Positions 43,520 through 51,808 of a stretch of 64,000 nt of DNA are shown piece by piece (the stretch's first letter is position 1; each line of letters begins with the position of its first letter). Origin of the DNA: Gardnerella leopoldii (GTDB lineage Bacteria; Actinomycetota; Actinomycetes; Actinomycetales; Bifidobacteriaceae); the NCBI RefSeq assembly GCF_003293675.1, contig NZ_CP029984.1:1382472-1446471 (forward strand), read 5' to 3'. Both the position numbers and the translations under genes were made by a program. The notes under the pieces were generated by a model. It ran no database searches. It saw only the letters and a list, made by a program, of their open reading frames with translations, and had not been told where the DNA came from.

Positions 43520-44512
43520 ATGTTAGAATTTCAACATATTACAAAGCGTTTTGGTGCAAAGACAGCGCTTAACGATGTTTCTTTCGTCGCCGAAGACGGT
43601 AAAGTCACGGGCTTTTTAGGACCTAATGGCGCTGGTAAATCTACAACCATGCGTTGCGCGTTAAATCTTATTCATGCAAATAGTGGCACTTCTCTTATTG
43701 ACGGCAAACCTTACGCAAAAATTGCATCCCCAATGACGGAAGTTGGCGCAGTTCTTGATGCAAAGTCTGCTCACAGAGGTCGAACGGCTTACAATCACCT
43801 GTATTCATTGGCTTTAACTCACGGAATATCAAAGAAACGTGTCGATGAAGTCATTGATATTACTGGTTTAACTAGCGTAAAAAATCGCAAGGCAGGTTCA
43901 TTCTCGCTTGGCATGGGTCAGCGTCTTTCCATTGCTGCGGCTCTTTTAGCAGATCCACATAATCTCATACTTGACGAACCGGTTAATGGTTTGGATCCGG
44001 AAGGTGTTAAGTGGGTTCGCGAATTATGCAAGTATTATGCAAGCCAAGGTCGTGCAATACTACTTAGTTCTCACTTAATGAGCGAAGTCGCGCTTACTGC
44101 AGATAATCTTGTGATTATTGCGCACGGAGAAATTTTGGCGCGCACAACAGTACAAGATTTTGTTAATGCACATTCTCAGCATGCTATACGTTTAGTGACA
44201 CCTGAAGGCGAAAAACTAAAGTCTGTGCTCACTCAGAATCATCCGGAATGTAAGATTTTGTCTGATAATCGCACACCTCAAGATGTTCAAGAGGGCGAAC
44301 TTTTTAAGGTAACAGGTTGTGAGCTTAATCAACTTGCTCGCGAAATTGCAGATAATCAAATTATGGTTTACCAGCTAAATCAAGAGCATGCATCGCTTGA
44401 GGAAGCATATTTGGCTCTTACGCACGGCCAAGAGCAGTACGTAACAAAAGCATTGCCAAATGCTACTGCTGCGACTGGAACGCAATATGCGGATGGAGGA
44501 AATGCAAAATGA
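43520..44512 (+). CDS. ABC transporter ATP-binding protein
   Basis: A 330-residue ATPase of the multidrug/bacitracin-type (CcmA/DrrA-like) exporters. Walker A GFLGPNGAGKSTTMR, signature FSLGMGQRLSIAAALLADP, Walker B LILDEPVNGLDPEG with the catalytic Glu, and switch His in LLSSHLMSEV are intact. The C-terminal ~90 residues form an accessory domain. No ribosome-binding site is visible before the ATG and the region just upstream is A/T-rich, so it may be leaderless. Its stop overlaps the permease start by 4 bases (ATGA), so the two make one transporter. A degenerate paralogue lies at 45681-47744 in the opposite direction. Confidence 0.93.
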   Translation: MLEFQHITKRFGAKTALNDVSFVAEDGKVTGFLGPNGAGKSTTMRCALNLIHANSGTSLIDGKPYAKIASPMTEVGAVLDAKSAHRGRTAYNHLYSLALTHGISKKRVDEVIDITGLTSVKNRKAGSFSLGMGQRLSIAAALLADPHNLILDEPVNGLDPEGVKWVRELCKYYASQGRAILLSSHLMSEVALTADNLVIIAHGEILARTTVQDFVNAHSQHAIRLVTPEGEKLKSVLTQNHPECKILSDNRTPQDVQEGELFKVTGCELNQLAREIADNQIMVYQLNQEHASLEEAYLALTHGQEQYVTKALPNATAATGTQYADGGNAK

Positions 44513-45483
44513 GTGAGCAAATTAATCAATCTGTTGATCAATCTGTTAATCAAGAAACAAGCAACTCTTACAAAACCGGCAGAAGCATGAACGCTCAGCA
44601 TCTACGTCTTACATTTATGCACTCGCTTAAATCTGAGATGGTTAAGTTGCGTGGACTTGCATCAACCTGGTGGTGTATGGCATTGGCCATTGTTTTGCCT
44701 GTAATTTTCAGCTTTATTATCGCGATTGTGCAAAAAACAATATCTAAAGTTGACTTTACTAAACATGGTGCGTCTGCTGGCAAATCAAGCGGTGTAGTCA
44801 CCATGGGGCCGAGCGATAAAAGCAGCCTCATTTCTTCTCAAGAAGGTATTTTCAACTTAGTTATTAGTTTTGCCTCTATATCTTTGATTATTATTGCGAT
44901 TTTTGCAGTGCTTGCTATAACAGCTGAGCATTCCACAACTTCAATTCAAGCTTCGCTTACGTCTGTACCACGCAGGGGTATGTTCTTTACTGCTAAGTTT
45001 GTTGCAATCACAATCTACGTTTTTGTTGTGCAACTTATTGCAATGGCAGTTTCGTTAGTTGCTGCAGAATTAGCATTTATGGGTGAGAATATCTCAGGCT
45101 TGTCTGGAAGTAGAACATGGCAATTACCTCTTACTCTGTTCCTTGGCTCACCTGTAATTATGGTTGTTGTGGCAGCAATGGCGTACGGTTTCGGCATGAT
45201 TTGCAAGTCAACTGCTGGCGGAATTATGTGCGTTATTGGAGCCGTGATGATTTTGCCTACTTTTGTTAGCATTATTATGATTACGAGCAATTTCGCGAAG
45301 TGGACTTCAATACTTATGCAGCTTTTGCCAGCCAAGGCTGTGAGCCGATTCTTAGGAACGGGCGAACAACTTCCGCCAGACGCAACTGCTTTCGAATGGT
45401 GGCAGTCCGGTTTAGTGGTTCTCGCTTGGGCTGTAGTCATGTACGCAATTGGCTACGTTATTGAAAAGCATCGCGATATTTAA
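44509..45483 (+). CDS. ABC transporter permease
   Basis: A 324-residue protein with six or so membrane segments (for example WWCMALAIVLPVIFSFIIAI and ISLIIIAIFAVLAITAEHST) and an N-terminal hydrophilic region rich in Gln/Ser/Asn. TAEHSTTSIQASLTSVPRRG is typical of ABC-2 type exporter permeases. It pairs with the ATPase whose last codons it overlaps. Substrate unknown; such pairs often export peptides, lantibiotics or drugs. Confidence 0.9.
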   Translation: MSEQINQSVDQSVNQETSNSYKTGRSMNAQHLRLTFMHSLKSEMVKLRGLASTWWCMALAIVLPVIFSFIIAIVQKTISKVDFTKHGASAGKSSGVVTMGPSDKSSLISSQEGIFNLVISFASISLIIIAIFAVLAITAEHSTTSIQASLTSVPRRGMFFTAKFVAITIYVFVVQLIAMAVSLVAAELAFMGENISGLSGSRTWQLPLTLFLGSPVIMVVVAAMAYGFGMICKSTAGGIMCVIGAVMILPTFVSIIMITSNFAKWTSILMQLLPAKAVSRFLGTGEQLPPDATAFEWWQSGLVVLAWAVVMYAIGYVIEKHRDI

Positions 45484-45508
45484 ACATAGTAAGTATAAAT
45501 AAAAAATA

Positions 45509-45556
45509 AGCCCCGTTCGATTGCAATCATTACTGAGCAAACGAGCGGGGTTTATT
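45509..45556. terminator. Terminator between the ABC permease and the convergent small gene
   Basis: AAGCCCCG and CGGGGTTT pair across about 25 bases, extended by TCG/CGA inside, with an A-rich start and TTATTTG after. It can serve both convergent units. Confidence 0.75.
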
Positions 45557-45564
45557 TGTTGCAA

Positions 45565-45684
45565 CTATTTGCTGATACTAGTTTTAATTCTTTTTGCTAG
45601 AAGTAAAGCGCCCACTGCAAATAGCATAACGCCCCGAGCAACCATAGCAATAATAGATGGCACTAATTCTGGCACTAAGCTCAT
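45565..45684 (-). CDS. 39-residue single-span membrane peptide
   Basis: A short frame: MSLVPELVPSIIAMVARGVM continuing LFAVGALLLAKRIKTSISK. It has one hydrophobic helix and a basic C-terminus, so the C-terminus is probably cytoplasmic. Its ATG overlaps the TGA of the upstream degenerate ABC ATPase (ATGA at 45681-45684), implying translational coupling. The terminator lies directly downstream. It may anchor or partner the ATPase; no family was recognised. Confidence 0.6.
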   Translation of the reverse strand: MSLVPELVPSIIAMVARGVMLFAVGALLLAKRIKTSISK

Positions 45685-47744
45685 TGTGCATTTTCTTGAG
45701 AATCCTGATCGTTTTGTTTCTTTTTAGCAAATTGAGGATGAGCATACTCTGGCCCAATATATGAAGTATCAGGCAATGGTAGCTCGGTAGTAGGCTTAGC
45801 ATACTGAGGTTGCGCATACTGCTGTTCACAATGCTGTGGTTCAGGATACTGATCTTGTTGCACATACTGTTGCTCATAGTATGGTTGCTGACTGTATTGC
45901 GGATTGTAATATTGTGGCTGCGCGTACGGCTGTTGTCCGTACGGCTGTTGTGCATACGGCTGACCGTATTGGATTTGTTGCGGTTGCTCATATTGTTGCT
46001 GCGCATACTGATTTTGTTGTGCGTACGGTTGTTGTGCATACGGTTGCTGCGCATACGGTTGCTGCTCATATTGCTGTTGAGCGTACTGCTGACCGTATTG
46101 TACTTGTTGTGGCTGTTGTGCATACGGTTGCTGCGCATACGGTTGTTGCTCATATTGCTGTTGTGCGTACGGCTGCTGAACATACTGATTTTGTAAAAAT
46201 TGTGGAGTCTCCTGCTGCGGTTGAATAGGTTGTGCCTTTTGCGCTGACAAGTCAGTTTGAGAGGCTTCTTCTATTACGTTGGCGTGTAGCACAGGTGCAG
46301 GTTCGGCTTGAGGTTCAGGTTCAGGTGTTACTTGCGCAGAAGGTTCAGTATTTGCTTGCACAGCAGCCTCAGGCACTACCTTTGTTTCATGCTCTGTCAT
46401 TTGCTGCGTATCAAGCTCAGGAAATACCTGTGCTTCAGGCTCAGTAGTCACATGCGTTTCAACCGCGATTGTTGCCTTAGGTTCAACTGCTTGAGGTTCT
46501 GCATATATCTGAGATTCTTCCGTCAGCTGAGGCTCTACTTCTGCCTTTACTGCTGTCTCTACTTCTGCCTCTACAGTTGTATTCTCTGTTGTTAGTTGAG
46601 GCTCAGGAGTCAATTGTGGCTCAGGCTCAGTCGTTAGTTGAGGCTCAGGCTCATTTTCAGACATAAATTGAGGCTCTACTGCCGCATCTTGCGTTAATTG
46701 TTGTATTGAATTTAGCTGAGTCGTTTCATTGTTGACATTATTAGGGATGTGTTCCTGAGCATATGCTTCTGTAGAATTTTGGTATTTTTGTACATTGTTA
46801 TAAACATATGGAGGTTTGGACACATATGCTGCGTTGTCTCCTATTGCCGCCATATACGCATCTTCGAGTGAAACGCATTCTTTACTCAACTGATATGTAA
46901 GTAATTGTTTATCGTTAAAGAATTGCGCCAAATCTGCAATATTTGCATTATTTATAACGAAAGCTGCGCCTTCCTGCACGTCTTCGTTTTTGTGCTCAAC
47001 TTGCATAATAGAGCATTCACTATGCTGCGATTGCATAATGTCAAATAGCTTTTCTGGCTCAGGAGTAATAACTCGTACAGTGTTCTGAGAATATGCAGTA
47101 AGCAAATCTGTCACGCTTGTTTTTTGTAGAATTTTACCATGCGCAATAATAACAAGATCGTCTGCAATAAGAGAAAGCTCACTAATGTTATTAGTGCTGA
47201 TAAGTACCGCACCACCGCGTTCTGCATAGTATTTGCAGATATCGCGCATCCATCTAACTCCTTCAACGTCTAAGCCATAGAATGGATTATCGAGAATAAG
47301 ATTATGAGGATCTGCGAGAAGTGCTGCAGCAATCTCAAGTCGTTTGCGCATGCCGGTTGACATTTCTTTAATTTTCATATTTTGTATAGAGCTGATTCCG
47401 GCAATATCCATAATCTCCGATACGCGCGTTTTTGGAATTTTGCAATACTTCGCGACGAATGTGAGCTTTTTTATAGCACTAGTATTTCTATAATTAGCTT
47501 TTAAATCTAATACTGTGCCGACTGTTTCTATTGGGGAATTAAGTTTTTTGTATGGGACGCCGTCGAATAATGCTTCACCTCCATTGGCTTTTATGAGTCC
47601 CAATGCGCAATATAGTGCAGTTGATTTTCCGGAACTGTTAGGTCCAACAAAACCTGTAACTTTACCATCTTCTGCTACAAAAGAAATATTATTTAGTACT
47701 TGCTGTTTTTTATAGTACTTAGATATATTTTGTATCTCTAACAT
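45681..47744 (-). CDS. Degenerate ABC ATPase with long Pro/Glu/Thr and Gln/Tyr/Pro repeat tail
   Basis: A 687-residue protein. Residues 1-305 are a paralogue of the ATPase at 43520-44512 (shared SFVAEDGKVTGF, AALLADPHNLIL, VIIAHGKIL-type segments). Walker A is kept but altered (GPNSSGKST). The Walker B glutamate is Asn153 (LILDNPFYGLD) and the switch histidine is Asn185 (LISTNNISE), so ATP hydrolysis should be very slow or absent. Residues about 340-510 are rich in EPQ/TEP, and about 515-650 are repeats of YAQQP, YEQQP and QYGQ. No membrane segment is seen; the tail should be disordered. There is no canonical permease partner on this strand, only the coupled 39-residue peptide. Confidence 0.88.
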   Translation of the reverse strand: MLEIQNISKYYKKQQVLNNISFVAEDGKVTGFVGPNSSGKSTALYCALGLIKANGGEALFDGVPYKKLNSPIETVGTVLDLKANYRNTSAIKKLTFVAKYCKIPKTRVSEIMDIAGISSIQNMKIKEMSTGMRKRLEIAAALLADPHNLILDNPFYGLDVEGVRWMRDICKYYAERGGAVLISTNNISELSLIADDLVIIAHGKILQKTSVTDLLTAYSQNTVRVITPEPEKLFDIMQSQHSECSIMQVEHKNEDVQEGAAFVINNANIADLAQFFNDKQLLTYQLSKECVSLEDAYMAAIGDNAAYVSKPPYVYNNVQKYQNSTEAYAQEHIPNNVNNETTQLNSIQQLTQDAAVEPQFMSENEPEPQLTTEPEPQLTPEPQLTTENTTVEAEVETAVKAEVEPQLTEESQIYAEPQAVEPKATIAVETHVTTEPEAQVFPELDTQQMTEHETKVVPEAAVQANTEPSAQVTPEPEPQAEPAPVLHANVIEEASQTDLSAQKAQPIQPQQETPQFLQNQYVQQPYAQQQYEQQPYAQQPYAQQPQQVQYGQQYAQQQYEQQPYAQQPYAQQPYAQQNQYAQQQYEQPQQIQYGQPYAQQPYGQQPYAQPQYYNPQYSQQPYYEQQYVQQDQYPEPQHCEQQYAQPQYAKPTTELPLPDTSYIGPEYAHPQFAKKKQNDQDSQENAQ
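45790..46205 (-). repeat. Gln/Tyr/Pro-coding repeat region
   Basis: Minus-strand codons for tandem YAQQP, YEQQP and QYGQ units in imperfect 15-24 base steps. It is part of the ATPase gene, in frame and without stops. Such repeats are prone to slippage, so length should differ among strains. Confidence 0.85.
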
Positions 47745-47794
47745 AACTAAATCCTACTGCTAAAAATGTAATAAAAAAATCCTATTTGTGTAAA

Positions 47795-47844
47795 AAATTA
47801 AGGACTTCATCTCATAACTGGCTATAAGATAAAGTCCTTAATTT
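47795..47844 (-). terminator. Intrinsic terminator after vaginolysin
   Basis: AAATTAAGGACTT pairs with AAGTCCTTAATTT over 13 bp around a 24-base loop. On the minus strand a run of six T follows. It separates vly from the degenerate ATPase operon. Confidence 0.88.
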
Positions 47845-47882
47845 TTCAGTTTTATTTATTTATGCTCAATTGCAATATGAGT

Positions 47883-49433
47883 TCAGTCATTCTTTACAGT
47901 TTCAGCAACGCGAGGCCACAAGGTTGTGCCCCAGTTCTTGATTGTGCGCTGGCGAACCAACGGCAAATCAGTACGGTTGTACACTGTACGCCATGGTTCC
48001 CATACTAAGCCGGTCTTTTCTTCCAACTTAATGCGAAGATTGCGCACATTGCCCTTGAACTGAATCGTTGTGCTGAAGTGAGCGGTACGATACTTGCCGT
48101 TTCCTTCCCAAGCGCGAGAACGTACGTATGGAGTTCCGTCGATATCAGTGCCGTACTCATCCCAGTAGACGTAGTAGCGAGCTACATAAGCCCCACGATG
48201 ATCCAAGGTCAAATAACCGTCACGGTAAGCAGAAACCTTAGTCTCAACATAATCGCTGTTGCTCTGGAGAGTTGCTACTTCGTTATCTTTTACGAAGGAA
48301 GTAGTGTAAGCGATTGGAACAGCTGGGCTAGAGGTGCTCAAATTTGCACCTTCCTGAATCAAAGCCTTTAGCGTATCGATATTGCCGGTAATAACCTTTG
48401 CTGCACCGTTAGCGCTGCCGCCGAGAATCACTGCAGTAACAGAAGTATTCTGGAGAATGCGATGGAATTCGGTGTTTGGCTTGATTTCTACGCCCTTAAT
48501 TGCTGCTTCTACTGCAGCCTGGAAATCAGTGCTCTTGCTGGTGGTATCGAACTTTACGTACATTGAGCGACCATAAGCTACGTTTGACACGTAAACTGGT
48601 GGACGTTTGCTGTCAACGCCACGGTTCTTCAAGCTTTCTGGCGTGGTGCATGGAGCAAAGAAATCTGCTGGGCTATCTGGAGCGTCGACGCTTACTGTGT
48701 AGTAAGTTTGCTTGAAGTTCACAATTTGAGTCTGCTTCTCACCCTTGTGTACCGCATCGAAATCAATCTTCAGCGGTACGCCAATCTTTGCAAAATCAGC
48801 ACCAAACTTAGCCTTGAGCTGGTTCATGCTTTGTGCGCTTGCGGAATCATACTGCATACGAGCTGCTACATGATGGCTTGCTGCATATTGTGCATTCCAT
48901 TTAGAAACTAAACCGTTAACTGCTGAAGTAACGGAGCTCTTGGTTGGATGTTGCACAGTTACAGCACTCTCGCCGCCGTGGAAGCCTGGCAAATCAATGC
49001 TCAAAGTTAATGGTGCGCGATTTGCTGAAATCAAGCTTGGCATGTTATCCATCAAATTCTGGTCAGCGCGGAATAATGCACCAGGATACACGCGATCATT
49101 GTTGGCCGAAGTTACCGACAAGTTTGACGTTGTATTGGTGATGTTCTTCTTCTGATGCTCAACAACAACGAATTCGCCGTTCTTGTTGAAGCTGTCGCTG
49201 GAGAATTTATTGTTAATTGTTTCGCCGTGACGTGCGAGAATATTTGTTTTATCGTAATGCAAATCCCACAAGTAGTTGTTCAGCGAGTCCTTGCTAGCTG
49301 CGCAAGATGCAGCTGGTGCAGAAGGCTTTGTGGAAGAATCTGCCATTGCTGGAACTGCTAAGCATTGTGGAATAATAGTCGCGCCCGCGAGCAACAACAT
49401 TGCTGCATTACGGTAGAACTTTGTGCTCTTCAT
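47883..49433 (-). CDS. vly: Vaginolysin, cholesterol-dependent cytolysin
   Basis: A 516-residue secreted pore-forming toxin. A signal peptide (about residues 1-31, ending AVPAMA) is followed by a disordered Ser/Pro/Ala stretch, domains 1-3 with the transmembrane-hairpin regions, and domain 4. Residues 472-482 are the undecapeptide EKTGLVWEPWR (canonical form ECTGLAWEWWR), where Cys is replaced by Lys and a Trp by Pro. Thr504-Leu505 is the cholesterol-recognition pair. Tyr421-x-Tyr423-x14-Arg438-Ser439 matches the human CD59-binding signature of intermedilysin-like toxins. AAGGA precedes the ATG. It has its own terminator and a 500-base upstream region. It is the best marker for Gardnerella in this window. 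Confidence 0.98.
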   Translation of the reverse strand: MKSTKFYRNAAMLLLAGATIIPQCLAVPAMADSSTKPSAPAASCAASKDSLNNYLWDLHYDKTNILARHGETINNKFSSDSFNKNGEFVVVEHQKKNITNTTSNLSVTSANNDRVYPGALFRADQNLMDNMPSLISANRAPLTLSIDLPGFHGGESAVTVQHPTKSSVTSAVNGLVSKWNAQYAASHHVAARMQYDSASAQSMNQLKAKFGADFAKIGVPLKIDFDAVHKGEKQTQIVNFKQTYYTVSVDAPDSPADFFAPCTTPESLKNRGVDSKRPPVYVSNVAYGRSMYVKFDTTSKSTDFQAAVEAAIKGVEIKPNTEFHRILQNTSVTAVILGGSANGAAKVITGNIDTLKALIQEGANLSTSSPAVPIAYTTSFVKDNEVATLQSNSDYVETKVSAYRDGYLTLDHRGAYVARYYVYWDEYGTDIDGTPYVRSRAWEGNGKYRTAHFSTTIQFKGNVRNLRIKLEEKTGLVWEPWRTVYNRTDLPLVRQRTIKNWGTTLWPRVAETVKND

Positions 49434-49933
49434 ATGTATCCTTCGATTTTTATTAGATTTTATTTCAAATTATTTTTCAGTGAGATGCCGCAAAATACGT
49501 GCTTCAGTGCATATATATGCTTCAGTGCATCAGCTTCAGCTTCTCACATCACATGATTATTACACACTTTTTATTTATGCGATAATTGTTTAAAATAATT
49601 TTTTTAAGTTTCAAACAAAAGTTTAAATAATGCTGAAATACCAACACTTTTTGGTTACGTCAGTTTTGTTGTTTCGGCGTGTTGACAGATAAAACGAGCG
49701 GATTTTACGTATTTTGATTCGTGATAATTTTGTGAAAATATATGCAAAATATTTGTGCAAGTATTATTTAGTGTTACGCATGCGCAATTTTTAATTGCTT
49801 CAGTCTTAAAAAATTAATTTGTAGTACTTTCTCAATAAAACAAAAATAATCAACAAATAACTCTCGTAAAGCTTTTATCCACATTGCTTTTTTCTACTAA
49901 CGAAGGTCACGTATCACACATATAGTTGAGGTT
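49434..49933. other. Long A/T-rich divergent region between vly and gatC
   Basis: Five hundred bases without a supported gene. Near vly it contains a direct repeat (listed separately). The remainder is strongly A/T-rich with poly-T and poly-A runs and two partial TTATCCAC-like words. It must hold the vly promoter on one strand and the gatC promoter on the other; no clear -35/-10 pair was identified for vly. Confidence 0.6.
49501..49530. repeat. Direct repeat GCTTCAGTGCAT upstream of vaginolysin
   Basis: GCTTCAGTGCAT occurs at 49501-49512 and 49519-49530, an 18-base period, and a third partial copy (CAGCTTCAGCTTC) follows. It lies 68 bases upstream of the vly start codon and could be a tandem operator. 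Confidence 0.6.
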
Positions 49934-50230
49934 ATGCCTACATTCACACGCGAAGAAATTGAGCATTTGGGCGTTTTGTCCCAGATTGCTTTAAGCGACG
50001 AAGAAATCAGTCGCTTGCAAGGCGAATTAAACGTCATTGCAGAATCTATTAATAAAGTGCAGGAAGTTGCTGGCGAAGATGTGCCACCTACTGCAAATCC
50101 AGTGCCTTTGGAAGCTTATTTGCGTCCAGATGAGCCTGCTACACCTTTGACTCAAGAAGAAGCTCTTTCGGATGCTCCTAGAAGTGAGTCTGGCATGTTT
50201 GTAGCGCCTCGAATTTTGGGGGAGGAATAA
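49934..50230 (+). CDS. gatC: Aspartyl/glutamyl-tRNA(Asn/Gln) amidotransferase subunit C
   Basis: A 98-residue subunit that stabilises GatA-GatB in the complex converting Glu-tRNA-Gln and Asp-tRNA-Asn to the amide forms. It begins [20 protein letters not shown], has the family [16 protein letters not shown] helix and [16 protein letters not shown], and ends in [16 protein letters not shown] sequence. GAGG lies upstream of the ATG. gatA starts 3 bases after its stop. Confidence 0.95.
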   Translation: MPTFTREEIEHLGVLSQIALSDEEISRLQGELNVIAESINKVQEVAGEDVPPTANPVPLEAYLRPDEPATPLTQEEALSDAPRSESGMFVAPRILGEE

Positions 50231-50233
50231 AAC

Positions 50234-51775
50234 ATGACTAATACTCAAGATTTGGTAAAACTTTCTGCTGCCGATATGGCAAAGGCTGTAAAAGCTAAAG
50301 AAGTTTCTAGCCGTGAACTTGTTGAAGCTCACTTGGCAGTCATTGAATCTGCAGAGCCAGAAATTAAGGCATTTTTGCATGTTTCTGCAGATATTGCTCT
50401 CGAGCAGGCAGATGCTTTTGATGCTAAGAACGCTAAGGGTGAGACTGAAGGATTGCCTGAGTTGGCTGGTGTGCCAATTGCCATTAAAGACATGATTGTC
50501 ACTAAGGGCATTCCTACTACTGCAGCATCGAAGATCCTCGAAGGCTGGGTTCCACCTTACGATGCTACTGTTATTGAAAAGCTCAAAGCAGCTGGCATGC
50601 CAATTCTCGGCAAGACTAATTTGGATGAGTTTGCTCAAGGTTCTTCTACAGAACATTCTGCTTATCAAACTACTTGCAATCCTTGGGATACTGAGCGTGT
50701 TCCTGGTGGTTCCGGCGGCGGTTCAGCTGCAGCTGTTGCTGCATTCGAAGCTCCTATTGCTTTGGGTACAGATACTGGTGGTTCTATTCGCCAGCCAGGT
50801 GCTTTAACTGGTACAGTCGGCGCAAAGCCAACTTACGGTGGTGTTAGCCGTTTTGGTGCAATCGCTATGGCAAGCTCTCTCGACCAGATTGGACCTGTTT
50901 CTCGTACCGTTCTTGATTCTGCGCTTTTGCAGGAAATTATCGGCGGTAACGATAGGCGCGATTCTACTTCTATTCCAGCTCCTGTTCCTCCAATGGCTCA
51001 AGCTGCTCGTGAGGGCGCTCGCCGTGATTTGAAGGGCTTGAAGGTTGGTTTAGTTAAGGAGCTTAGCGGTGAAGGCTTCCAGCCAGGCGTTGAAGCACGC
51101 TTTAATGAAGCTGTGCAATTGCTTAAGGATATGGGCGCAGAGGTTACGGAAGTTTCTTGCCCTCACTTCCCTTACTCTTTGGCTGCTTATTACATTATTA
51201 TGCCTTCAGAAGTTAGCTCTAATTTGGCTCGCTACGACGGTATGCGCTACGGTTTGCGCGTCATGCCACCAGCAGACAAGCCTCAGACTGCTGCAAATAT
51301 GATGGCTGCAACTCGTGAAGCTGGCTTTGGCGACGAAGTAAAGCGTCGTATTATTCTCGGCACTTACGCACTTTCCGCTGGCTACTACGATGCTTGGTAT
51401 GGCTCTGCACAAAAAGTTCGTACGCTTATTATTCGCGATTTTGAAGAAGCGTTTAAGAAAGTAGATGTTCTTGTTTCTCCAACAAGCCCTACAACGGCAT
51501 TTAAGTTTGGCGAGAAGATGGATGATCCACTTTCTATGTACATGAACGATATTGCTACAATTCCTGCAAACATGGCTGGAGTTCCTGCTTTGAGCCTCCC
51601 AGCTGGCTTAAGCGACGACGGTTTGCCTGTTGGCATTCAGATTATTGCTCCGCAATGCCACGATGAAAAGATGTACAAGCCTGCAGCAGCGTTGGAAGCA
51701 GCGCTCGAAGAGCAGTGGGGCGGTCCAATTTGGAAGTCGCTTAAAGCTGGTTGGCTCGATTCATTGGCTAAGTAA
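50234..51775 (+). CDS. gatA: Glutamyl-tRNA(Gln) amidotransferase subunit A
   Basis: A 513-residue amidase-signature enzyme, the glutaminase subunit of GatCAB. The catalytic Ser-cisSer-Lys triad lies in [13 protein letters not shown] (Lys) and [20 protein letters not shown] followed by [16 protein letters not shown]. The C-terminal segment contains [15 protein letters not shown] and [20 protein letters not shown]. Length is normal. It lies in an operon with gatC and gatB. Confidence 0.97.
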   Translation: MTNTQDLVKLSAADMAKAVKAKEVSSRELVEAHLAVIESAEPEIKAFLHVSADIALEQADAFDAKNAKGETEGLPELAGVPIAIKDMIVTKGIPTTAASKILEGWVPPYDATVIEKLKAAGMPILGKTNLDEFAQGSSTEHSAYQTTCNPWDTERVPGGSGGGSAAAVAAFEAPIALGTDTGGSIRQPGALTGTVGAKPTYGGVSRFGAIAMASSLDQIGPVSRTVLDSALLQEIIGGNDRRDSTSIPAPVPPMAQAAREGARRDLKGLKVGLVKELSGEGFQPGVEARFNEAVQLLKDMGAEVTEVSCPHFPYSLAAYYIIMPSEVSSNLARYDGMRYGLRVMPPADKPQTAANMMAATREAGFGDEVKRRIILGTYALSAGYYDAWYGSAQKVRTLIIRDFEEAFKKVDVLVSPTSPTTAFKFGEKMDDPLSMYMNDIATIPANMAGVPALSLPAGLSDDGLPVGIQIIAPQCHDEKMYKPAAALEAALEEQWGGPIWKSLKAGWLDSLAK

Positions 51776-51808
51776 AGTGAAGTAAAGCTTAAGTAAGAAG
51801 GATATCTA

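Noticed and set aside
45584..46595. Several long open frames on both strands over the Gln/Tyr/Pro repeat region
   Set aside because: Low-complexity by-products of repeated codons in the 45681-47744 gene; compositions such as runs of Leu/Arg or Asn/Ser/Met are not protein-like.
49434..49933. A second origin-like element in the vly-gatC gap because of TTATCCACA-like words
   Set aside because: Only one perfect or near-perfect box (around 49877) and no clustering, unlike 21959-22063.
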